Shown piece after piece: positions 12,362-24,296 of a DNA stretch of 64,000 nucleotides. A program made the position numbers and the translations under genes. The stretch comes from Sipunculus nudus (Eukaryota; Annelida; Sipuncula; Golfingiida; Sipunculidae): the NCBI GenBank assembly GCA_026874595.1, contig CM049310.1, forward strand, positions 42,094,558-42,158,557, written 5' to 3'. Every line of letters starts with the position of its first letter. Positions within the stretch are counted from its first letter, which is position 1. The notes beneath the pieces are model-generated. The model did no database searches, was not told the DNA's origin, and was given only the letters and a program-made list of their open reading frames with translations.

Positions 12362-15026
12362 TGGAGAATCCAGTTGGTTAAGGGGGTTATCTTTTTATAC
12401 ACATCAACTTTCGTTTATACATATCCAATTTTGGTAAACTAAAGTGCACGCGTTTGAATAAACTGATATATCCAGGCATATCTGTCTTTATATGTACATG
12501 TCATTTTGTCATTTGAAACAATTACTGCATAAAAAGCAATTGATGGTTGGACTATAATCTTAATTTCTGTGTTAAATAACCGTTTAAGAAACTTGACATT
12601 GTTGTTTTTTATTTTAGTTAATATGTTACTGTGTAATGTTTCTATCGCTATCACTTTTTGGGGTTTCTTATCTGCGTTAGATCTGAATAGATACTTTAAA
12701 ATATAATTTACCGCAATATCTTCAGTTTACCTTGTATGACCTAAGTATAATAGAATTAAGTGAGTATTTTGATAATGACCTTAATTCACAGCTTACAAGT
12801 AATAAATGTTATGCACAAATGTTAATAAGCGTCCAAAGTGTTTTGTTCGTAGTTATATACATTACTGTTAATGTTTAATGAAATGTATGTATACTTTGTG
12901 GATTATGAACAACAAAAACCTGCATCCTATTGTAAACTGGATTTCATTTTATGAGGACTTTTCGGTGCTGCTGCACTTATGCGAAGGTTAACAAATTTAA
13001 TACAAAAATCCTTGTCGACTGGAAGTCAAGTTCATTCACATGTTAATCTGTAAGTGTATTTTTATGTGTTACTGAGTTAAGTGATTATATTAAAAAATAC
13101 GCATAACTTATTGAACTATTGAATGTTTATTATAAAATTTGACAAATGACAATTCTAAGTATCATGTAGTTATGTATTTGACGTATAAAAATAAGAGTAT
13201 TTGATGATTTTTATATATATATATAAGAATATTGGCGTCCTAATATATAATATATAGGGTGAATATCAGAAAACCCTCTGAACTGCAAGGGTAGCATTAT
13301 CCAAGTTTAGTTTCGTCAAACTAAGAATATATATACGCACAAATATAATTGCGAAGACGGCAAAAATAAAATTTCTGCCTCTGCCTAAAGACTCTGAGCC
13401 CTGCAGTATTATGAACCTGTTGATATTTTGCAGGTACCTGTGTTAAATAAAAAAAGATTATGTTCAGTTTGTATGCCGTCCGTTTCAATCTTAGTTACTT
13501 TTCAGTTACTCATTGATTACTAAATCAGTAATATATAAATGAACCACATCTTTTTAAGGAACATTTCGTTATATATGAGAATAAAAATTGTTTAATCCGA
13601 GACATTATACAAATATAATATCGAAGCTAACTGCATAAGCTGACATGCTGTCATAACAGTATCATTTGTCTGAATTTAGCGTTTCTAAATTTTTGTGACC
13701 AATTACAAATTATTATGTGATACATTTATTCCTTTATTTTATTCCCTTAACTGTATAGCAAAGATATCCACAGCGCATGAGACAAATTTTCACCCACCGC
13801 AACCTTTTGTTAGGTTTCAGACCAGTTTTTGCGACCTGAACCCTTCCCCCCTTTTCCTGACCTGCTTACCTATCTCTGTCATTAGTCCTCCTGGGTTGGA
13901 CACCCTCCCCCCCCCCCCTAAATCCTAGATCCGCCTGCACTGGGACGCCGTTATATTGCTAAGCATACATAGAAAACAGGGCAAAAGTTAACGTTCTCAT
14001 GCAGTGTTATCATTTTGAATAGCGGTAGACGACTACACTCACATTTCTCCTCTCAGCAAAAAATTAGCATATGAAAAGTTAGAGCGGGTACAGGATTTGA
14101 GAAATTGGGGGGGGGGGGCGCAGAGGGGGCAGGGTAAGCGGAGATGTTTCCCCCTGAGATGTTGTAGAAATATTTTTGAAGTTTAGCCTGTAATGGCAGG
14201 ATCTGGGGTGGCTTTTAAATACATCATATTGCAAAATCCACATCTCTTTTCCGGTAGTAAGCGCTTAGTGTTCTTTTTCCAAGGTTTTTAGCCCCCTCGG
14301 CCCTTGAATAAGACTTGGTTCGGGATAAAAATGGAAAACCTTGCAAACCTGGTCCATGTCTCCTGTTTTACTTTTGAATTAGTCTAATTTCCGTCTCACC
14401 GGCCGAGTTTGGTCGAATTAGTGCCTTAAAAGAGATCTAAATCTTTATATTATCATTTGAGCTAAATTGGCTCAAATTTTTACGCAATGTCAAAATGGTT
14501 TTTCGAACAATCTAAGTTGAAAGTTAAAATTAGCCCAAATATCTATGCATGGATAAAATTAGCCTGAATATCTACGCTAGACAAACTAATTTATCGACCA
14601 CCCTGAGTTAGAAGAACGTTACTTTGCGTATCATTATACACGATAGACTTATTATGTAGGATATCCAAAGCTGCTATGAACGGCAGGACAGTTCATGATC
14701 TGAGATAATGAAAACTTATGAATGGTTGTACGTGTTAACACCAGATGGCGCTTGATGATTACTTCTGACACGGTTACATTGATGCTTGCAATTTTAATCA
14801 TCCATTGCCTTTCGGTGTAAAATTAAATAAGGAGTACCAGCTCACCATGTATGATGAACAAAATTCAGCGCAACACCTCCATGTATCACGTGCTAACATT
14901 ATCACTACACCTCTGAACATCACGTGACTTCATTATCACTATATGTATAATTTGATCATTATCACCATTGTATCACAAACAAAATGAATAAAAATTCATA
15001 TACCTATATGAAATGTTTGTTGTTTT

Positions 15027-15031
<5 letters not shown>
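12360..15031. other. anonymous intergenic DNA
   Basis: AT-rich with no supported gene. A C run at about 13908-13918 is followed by 'tagatccgcctgcactg', which resembles one end of the G-rich hAT-type repeats seen elsewhere; its other end was not found. A G run lies at about 14107-14118. Confidence 0.4.
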
Positions 15032-15079
<48 letters not shown>

Positions 15080-15091
15080 AGAGAGAGAGAG
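15032..15091. repeat. (GA)n microsatellite
   Basis: Near-continuous GA dinucleotides with one short interruption (gtgggt) near 15073. Confidence 0.98.
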
Positions 15092-16565
15092 TAGGGGGAT
15101 TCTAATGAGGGAACTTAGCGCCGCCTGCTGATGATAGGTCAAGCAAACATATTTTAAATCTCATTATATTGTCATATAATTGTCATACACTTGCCTATAA
15201 AATGTAAATATGGATTTACATATGAACCGAATTTCTGGAAGAAAAACATTTTTCATTCTTTAACACTAAAATGAGTTGGTGTGATTTGTTTAACGCTATC
15301 GTGATATATATTGGCACTGTCAACTCTGCAGATACCTCAGCCACATGGAATACCCCTGCGACTACAGATTTTAGATCTCAACGAAAACTTAGAATTTCTA
15401 ACATAATCAGCCCCAGATTTTCAAGAGGAAAATAAGTTTATTTCTAGATTTAAGTCATTTCTAAATTTTGTCCATGATGTCACACTTTTCACCAACCAAT
15501 CACATCAGGGCCCAGTCTCTGTTCTTGATGCGATTCCTCTTGAAAAGACTTTCTCCCGTGTATTGGCTAGTGACGTAAAGACCTGTGCAATATCTGCGGT
15601 TTCAAAGCTTTCCTACAATGGAATATATAGGGGGGAAATCACTTGACTCAGAATGCATAATGTTTAGGGATTCTTGTCTTCGGGGGACCGTGCTGTCCAA
15701 GTGTCGTCATGGTTTGAACTAACAGATTTTCATTTTAGCGGGGTAAATCATTACCCTTATGACTCGATTTACAGGCATTGCACCTGGTCCAGATATTTGG
15801 TGGTTGAAGTACAGCTAAAGCAGACTTTGGACTGAAACAAGGAACTTTTTTTTATTTATACATATATTTACATTTGTGAAAAACATTTGAGAGGTCTCTG
15901 CTGGACGCTCAGTATGAAAGGTCTTAAGCATTTACACTTTTTGTATGAACGGGTTTACACATTTTAGTTTTTTTATATTCATTTCAAACTATATCAATAT
16001 TGAATCACTTTGAATTAAAAAAAAAATAAATCTACTTGTCACCCGGAAACACGATCCTTGAACAGAGCGCGCCAAACCAAACTGGTGCAGTTCAATATCG
16101 CTTTGGGGTGAGGCCGGTAGAATTTTGTATTCGTCATCAAATAACGCTCGAATTAATTCACCTACCTTACAACATTCATTATCCCCCACTAATATCATTA
16201 ATTATAATTTAATCAAATTGATTTCAGCAAAAATTTATTTGTAGATGAAAACGATTGTGTTTGCGCTGTTCTAGGTTTTCTGTCATACTAAAGCTATGTT
16301 AGGAACAGTTGGAGACTTGAAGACTTGCAGCTCCCTCATCGCGAGTTGTCATAGCAACGATGTCAAGCCACACAGACTTCAATGTGCAACCTAAAAATTG
16401 ATGTGATACGTGGGATTTTAAAATGACATGCTTAGAACTGCATGCAAATTTAAATCAACAAAACAGGAGACACAGCATTTTAAAAAGTGAAATATGAAAG
16501 ATTCACGGTGAACATAATAACTAAGAATGCGTGTAATAGCAATCTCCCTGCGACTTATATAATTT

Positions 16566-16568
<3 letters not shown>
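15092..16568. other. anonymous intergenic DNA
   Basis: No exon, RNA gene or recognisable repeat is supported here. Short open frames show no domain and no splice partners. Confidence 0.4.

Positions 16569-16602
<34 letters not shown>
16569..16602. repeat. (TA)n microsatellite
   Basis: About 34 bp of AT dinucleotides. Confidence 0.97.
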
Positions 16603-16606
<4 letters not shown>

Positions 16607-16628
16607 CACAAAACAAAATTTTTAAAAC

Positions 16629-16874
16629 TTAGAATTTATAATACCTATCAGCCACTAAACAAATATTAGCAGCCCCCAAACCGTTCTCGAATTTCTGGAT
16701 CCACTTTTTTTCGCTTAACTTTCTCTGCCTTATATTATCACTACAATTAAACCCGTAGTTGGGGGAAAGCGAATCTTTTCTTAAATTCAAGTCACTATAA
16801 TTCTTGATTATTTTGTCCTCTTGTACTTGTTTAGGTCTAGGACTCCGCTTTTTCTTGCATCTTATTTTCATCAT
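16629..16874 (-). CDS. unassigned small open frame (81 codons)
   Basis: Opens with MMKIRCKKKRSPRPKQ and ends with EKKWIQKFENGLGAANICLV then a short tail. It is lysine-rich and hydrophilic and has no membrane segment. The composition is more protein-like than the frames around it, and the stop falls just before a (TA)n tract. No domain is recognised and no exon partner or promoter is evident. It could be a fragment of a decayed transposon ORF, an isolated exon, or chance. Confidence 0.22.
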   Translation of the reverse strand: MMKIRCKKKRSPRPKQVQEDKIIKNYSDLNLRKDSLSPNYGFNCSDNIRQRKLSEKKWIQKFENGLGAANICLVADRYYKF

Positions 16875-17965
16875 GTATATGTATATATTCCAAGTTTAAA
16901 AATATCTAAGTATCCGAGGTGGACAGTGGATAGTGAAACAGAGCAAATGAACAAACAATGAGAGTACTCACCATCAGGTTATTTCTGTTGTACTCTTGAT
17001 GGTACACGACTCGATTTTGGTACTATGAAATATAGAAAATATCAAAATATACTTTTAATTATGTATCTTTTATTCTTAAACCCCATGTGCGCATATATTT
17101 ATGTGTGTGTGTGTGTATGTATGTATCGGCATGCTTGAAAACTGCCTCACAGCCTTTATCGCCCATTATAAGCATTATAAACTAAAAAAATATTGCCCAT
17201 TATAAGCCAGATGCAGTAATTAAGTCGATTTGTATGAACAATGAAAGAGTCAAAGTATACTCAGAAAGATAACTACAATTAGACTTCAGTTAAAAATCAG
17301 TCAATTACGATAACTCCAACATTTTTTTTTTTTTTTTTTTCATTAAAAGCATACAGATAAAGAAGATTTTGGAAAATTATCTCTTACGTTAAAGCTTATA
17401 TCTTGTATTATAATTGACGGTTACCTCAGCGGACTTCTGTGACACACCTCTGTGTCACGCAATAGAAATGCACGTTCTTTGTCCCGTAATATCGCGAATG
17501 ATCCAAAGTGTGAACCTATTTTACTTAAATCCTCTGATATGTCACTTTATTTTTTTCCCTAGGAGCTATTGCAGCGCCCTCTATCAAATTACGGCAAACC
17601 ATTTATATAGCTGAAGTACACTGTTTTACCACTAGGGGACTGCATCTATCGTATTGCTGGACACAGGGCATGTGAAATATGCCCATACAAAATCAATACA
17701 GAGCTGAGGTTTAGGTCTCATTTGAATGACTTTTATATTTTTCACTTGCACAATCCCATTCTCGCCCAATTCTGGCCCAATGGCAGTGAAGCAAAAAATG
17801 ATCCCTCCAATTAGTTCTAAACAAGCTTTTTGATACCACGTCTTTGACATGTAAAGATTTAAAGAATAATAAAGAAACATGGTCAATTTTGGTTGAGCTA
17901 ATGCTCAAACATATAAAACCAAACATTTTAAATACCCTCTGCCATAATGGCCAGAGCCAAACTAT
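16875..17965. other. anonymous DNA with short simple repeats
   Basis: Holds a short (GT)n near 17101-17126 and a poly-T run at about 17323-17341. CTCF-like sequences lie at 17571-17582 (gcagcgccctct) and 17628-17639 (accactagggga). This is the 3' flank of the proposed minus-strand gene ending at 17966. Confidence 0.4.
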
Positions 17966-20900
17966 TCAATAATCTAGTTCATCCTCAACTCTGTTTGATC
18001 CTTGGTAATTGGCTCCCAATGATCTCGGTCCGAGTTTACTCGCCCGCGGAAAGCCTGTCCCCAACAAACCGGGCCGGAGTTCCGTGTATGTGTCCTTATG
18101 TATGCAGGGCAATTTGCTAAATGCATAAAATGCATAATGGATGGTAACTGAGAAGACAGACAAAAAATAATATACATATTCACTAGAAAATATGATGGCT
18201 GGGAACTGAATAAACAGAAAAGACAGATCAGATGTCCTTTCACTATTTATATGATAACTGATGGTGCATGGTATCGCTATTTTTCAGGGGCTCCGCCCCG
18301 GGAATGCCCGTTTTTTGTTTTCTTTTTTTTTCACGTATCGGAACGATGCTAAGTGTGCCATAAACGGGTTATTTTTCATCTTTTCCTATAAATCTTGAAA
18401 AATTGAAATATAAAAATATATAAATCTTGATTTCAAAACTAGTTTGCAACAGTTCAAGCTCAGCGTCATCTATTACCAAGTGACCAGGGGTCATGACGCT
18501 CAGCTGAATTCAACTGACGCAGTCAGAGGAAAGGGGGAACAGAGACCTAATTTCTGGTTTCCTGGAAGATTTTCACGGACGTCCCTGGATGTCAAGTTAG
18601 AAGATTCTAGGTGCAATGGTAACGATTTGTGCCTTGTTAACGGGCGACCGCATCTTTTAAGGTATCAAAAATAACAATTTAAAGAAAATGCGTAAAAATT
18701 TGAAAAAAAAAATCCAGGTGATGCCATTATACTGAGAGGTAATTACGGGCCCTATAGTTCGAAGGATATGGGTAACAGAGACCTTATTTCAGGTTTCCAA
18801 GGAGGTTTTACATGGACCTCTCTGGATGTTAAATAAGAAGATTCTAGGTAGAATGGTTACGATTTGTACCCTGTTGAACGACAACGCACCTTTGAAGGTT
18901 TCACAATTAGAGAGGAAAAAATGCGTAAAAATTCGAGAGAAAAAATCCAGGTGGCGCCACATGTCTACAGGAACTGATGAAACACTCCATGATGAATATG
19001 CCTACCCGGAATCATGGTGATCTATGCCTCAGTTGTTCAGATACTGGAGCTTTTTAATCAAATAACTATTCTTGGGGCTACTTCTGACCGCCATAGCTCA
19101 GAGGATATGGGTAACGGAGACCTAATTTCAGGTTTCCAAGGAGATTTTTCACGGACCTACCTGGATGTCAAGTTAGACGATTCCAGGTTCAGCGGTTACA
19201 ATCTGTGCCTGGTTAACGGACAGAAAGACAGACAGACAGACATAGAGTGATCGCCATAGCTCAGATGACTTTCAGCCAGCTGGGCTAACTTCACCAGCTG
19301 TGTGTATCTATGAGGTAATCTCGCCCCGTGGTCAATGCTGCCCTAGGCATGTACGAATTTACAAGCACAAGAATTGGTAATATGTTGGTAATAATAATAA
19401 AGAATTATGACTCGGTATTGACCCCGGTTTGTCTTACCTATTCCCCTGGCCGGCTTCCAGGGACTGTACCCGTATCGTGTGGTTTTGACTGTCATATGTT
19501 TAAAGTTTTCAGGGTAACAGGGCGTCTGGTAACTCTGACGAGCAATCGTGTCCTTCTTATATTCTATCGTAGGAGGCCCATCTGTATATTAATAATAACA
19601 ATAACAATAATAACAATAAAAGAGGAAGCAAGAAGATTATCAAATATATGTGTATAAGCATAGATAAATATAACAGTACATGTTTTATTATGAATATACA
19701 TACTATAATAATGGTAACATTATCCATAATATGGTATTTAATGTATTTGTAGAGTGCTCATTGATGCATATTATTATTATAAGCATAACTTTAGTGTACA
19801 TATTGTGAAATAAATACCAGCATGAATGTAAAGATTGTGTAGGATATACAATCATAATATGCGGGGGATATTTTAACATCATAAAAGGAAACAAAGAATT
19901 ATTTTAAATTATACAAATAAAATATCTGAATGGCAAAAGGAAAGCGTACTGCATAACAGCATGCAATTGAAATGGACCCATCGGGTAAAGAAAAAACAGA
20001 GATTTTAACGACATAAAAGAAAGAGGACAATTACTGCGGCAAATGAATATCAGACGGCCCATGTATACCAAGAGAGTAGATGCGGGCTATATACGTGAAT
20101 CAATCATTAACTGTGACGCCGTGCCTGTTAAAACATCTTTAAATAGACCGCCCGCCGATATAAACAGATGCCACCATATTGTGGCCTAAAACGAAGGCAC
20201 AGAAGCTTTGTCAAGCGGGTAGGCATGCAGGTCTGAGAGTGCCACCGGCAAGAGAAAGAAAATTCAGTTACTCACTGTGCTTAGAATGCAGCGGCGGCAG
20301 CTGAAGGGACCCCGAGCAGAAGTTGATCCTTCCTGAATAGAAAACGTAATAAAGAACACATTTTCATATACCTCAGACGCATTACCTGGCTTTCTATTTT
20401 TTCCTTTACTCTTTTTCGTGGTAAGTGCTGGGGTATTATGCTGTTGGAAGCTTAGGTGTTGTGTTGCTATTTATAGTTTCTTGTTTTTTTAATAGATTTA
20501 TTTTGAAAGGAACTGGACCATGTCAATGTGACAATCTCATTGGCCCAGTTGCATACTTTTAAAACAATATACATAGACTATTCGTCAAGTAAAGAGCGAA
20601 AGAAAAGTTTAAAATATGAATCAAATAAAATAGAAATAAAAAAAAAATACATTATTCATATAATCTTTAAGAGGTGTGGCCAGTGGCCACAAACCATGAC
20701 GATAAGGCATATAGATAGCATGATTGAAAGGCATATAAAATACCTAGTTATAATAAAGTATTACGAAAATATTTGTTATATCTAGTGTTTAAATATGCCA
20801 AAACTGAGGCTCTCTGTTTAAGACACATGAATATTGAACCAAAAGCGTCGTGTACTTCTGTCAAAAATATCTAACAAAATATGCACTCTACATATATAAA

Positions 20901-21379
20901 CAGAAAAATGTATGGTAGAACTAGAGCCTAAGTTAGAGCCTACACTGATTCCTCCCCCGTAACTTATATCTAACGTTGTGTTTTACACGGTTGGGGCGGT
21001 GGTGTAATGGTCAAGCTGCCGGGCTCATGATCGAGAGGTCACAAATTCCCTTAGGCAAGGTTCCAAACACGAGTTTGTCTTTGTCCACCCAACAGTAGAA
21101 ATGGGTACCAGTAAATACTTGGAAGGTAACCTGCCATGGTCCCATATAGGAGGAGTTTAATTCCTAAGTCGCTTCACGCTACCAAAACCGGGATAAGCTC
21201 CGGCCTGATGAGCCAATAGGCTCGGGTGTAAAACCCAACAGAATTTAACCTTTTACATTACACTGTATAACGTTCTTTGACATGGTTCACAGGTGACTTG
21301 CAGAAAAAAAGACGCTCTCTAATACCAATGAATGGCCCGGTCCTAAACCTGGACAAGGAAATCTCCTCTATCTAGAATC

Positions 21380-21423
<44 letters not shown>

Positions 21424-23111
21424 GGTGTTCCCTACCATGTGTTTAACGAGGGAAGTGTGGCATCAGTGATACCCAAATTTCCAAAAACCTTGGCAAGAAC
21501 CCTCATTAAATTCAAAATACTTGCAAAATACAAACTGGATTTGAAAAATGAAAATACATTATTAGTTTTTTTTAATTTTTTTCATTTGATTGACCTGTTA
21601 TAAATGGGGGTAAAAGGGGATGTTATTTGTAAACTCGACATATTTGAAAGAGATAAGGAGGGACAGGTTATCTAAAATGGATGGCTGTCATTGTTGTGGC
21701 CATGAAATACGCCATTTATGGCGACAGCTCTTTCTTTTGCTGGGGATATTTGGTACTACATTTAATATTACGTATATGTAAACACCTGAAATCATAAAAT
21801 TTTTTTATTGGCAATTTTTTTATTTACATGCATTATTTTGAAAATAAACCATTCCAGTCATACACATTTAAATTCCCTTGGCCTAAGATACAGTTGACCA
21901 TGATAGGTAAGCTAAGATTTAAAATTTTCTGACTAATTGAGGAATAAGCAGAGAGTACCATTTCACCTCACAGAGAGTTAGCTACCACAGGTAGTGCTAT
22001 CTGCAAGCAAAAATCACGTAGCAGTGAAATGATTAAACATGTCTAAACTTTTTTTATGATTGGACTAGTGTTTATGAAATAAAAGGTAACAGATTTTGCA
22101 CCATATATGCTAACGTGTGAAATCAGAAAATTTCTTGATCAGCAAAATTCTAGGTCCTGTGGAAACATCATTCTGAAAATACAGTGGAACCGGTGTGAAA
22201 GACCACCTGTCCAATAATACCACCTGTCTATTAAGACCACGCTAGGGTAAACCGAAAACATTCACTTTGATGATAAATGATCTGTCTAATAAGTCCACCT
22301 GTGAATTAAGACCATTTTTGGCCAATCCAAAGGGTGGTCTTATTAAACAGGTTTCGTTGTAATTCTATGCATTAAAGTATCCATTGAATTTCCCTAGCTC
22401 CAAGGAATCGTTGAATATGATTTGAAGGCTAAAGTGTTCTTTTTCACTGACTTATCTTAAAGAAAGTAAAAAAGACCATTTTGGACCGCATCAAGTCGTT
22501 AAACAGAGGTGGCGCCACCTACAAGTTATAATCACATGTCAATACGCAGTAGGGGTCTTAGCGATATTTTGTAAAAGAATAATGCGGGGTGGACGGTAGG
22601 TATAAGATGAACATACATTGACCAATTTAGTAGTCCTCCCTCCTTATCGCGTTGGACTAAAAATAATGGATGTTTTCTTGGGTTTTACCCTAAATCTCCA
22701 CAAAAATCATAAAAATCCTCTCATACCTTTTTGCGTAAATTTACTAACGGGCAGCGAACCATATAACGAACGAAGGAAAAGCATTATTATACATCGCCAC
22801 CTGGCGGAGGTATAATAAAACTAAAAAGGAATATCCTTTGAACCTGAAGACCATTTGAATTCTTCACAACGACTTGTCCGTTTCAAACCTTTTTTAACTA
22901 TTGTTCTTGACATTTAATTCCAACCGCAGTCATACTGTGTTTTAATCATACGTCTAATTTTATATTCGAATACTGATTTCAGGCAGAAAATGAAATTTAA
23001 ACGTAGTTAGTGTTTCTTACAAAGTAATGTATGCAACTGAATTCAGTTGCAATATGAATTTGTTAAATTACAAATGATTTTCATTTATGTGAAACAGGTG
23101 AATAATAATAA

Positions 23112-23155
<44 letters not shown>

Positions 23156-24186
23156 TTAATAATAATAATAAATAAATAAATGAATTAATGAATTAATTTT
23201 AAAAAAAAAACAATTCTTATACCAAACCGTCGTTTTAAAATTCTTTCCATGTCCATCATTCGTTTGATTTTCAATTGTTAATAAAATTAGGGTTTAAGTG
23301 ACATATCAAACCCCAACCGTTTGAATACGAAGAGATGTAATAACGTTTTATATAAACCAACCCGTTTTCATAAACATTTTCGAATACAATACAAACGGCT
23401 ACAGATAATGTATGAAATGCATTTATCATAACATTTTTATCATAAACATATTTAGTCTACAGTCACACAGAACTTTCGGACATCATGTTATCTCACCTAG
23501 ATGTTGCAACATTTTGGGCATGCGCCGCGAGATTTTGACCGTATCCGGTTGCCAGATGTCAAAGGTCTGAAAGAAAATCATTAACTTATTATAACAAATA
23601 TTTAAATGTTAAACATAAATTATTTTTGTTAGGCTGATAATTGATTTAAGTAATTATGCAAGTTCGTTGCTAATAACAGTAAGAATAGTATGGAATAAAA
23701 ATCTTAAAAAATAATACATCTGACGCTTCTTAAATTACCGTATTTAAAAAACTGATAAGGTACCACAGCTAATACATTTTAAACCCATTCCTCGGTGGTC
23801 AGTATAACCATGTTGCAGTTTTATCTAAAGAAAATAGCGTTTAGGGTAGGATTACGGAAGCGTATTGCTGCCACCTGGTAAAAAAAATAAATTATTTATC
23901 TCGTACGTACGAAATACTATCTCGAAATACTATCGTTTCTAAAAGATTGGTCTCATTTCCAAATTTTATTTCCATTTCAAATTTGCCATTTAAGCATCAG
24001 AATCCCCGCAAGTAACAATAACTAATTGTGTCCCTTGCACATGTCGGGATATTTTATCTGGTCAAACAAGAACCTCTGATTGACATTACATGTATTACTA
24101 ATGACATAAATAGTATCCACAAGCTGAGCAATTCTAACACAGCGCTGGTATTAAAGCCTTATATCACAAGGCTTTCAGTCTTTTTA

Positions 24187-24218
<32 letters not shown>

Positions 24219-24256
24219 AACACACACATATATATGTATAAATATATAAATATGTG

Positions 24257-24296
<40 letters not shown>

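Noticed and set aside
20985-21060. Functional tRNA gene
   Set aside because: A- and B-box-like sequences are present but no cloverleaf folds, and the body is shared with copy 2, so it is a SINE.
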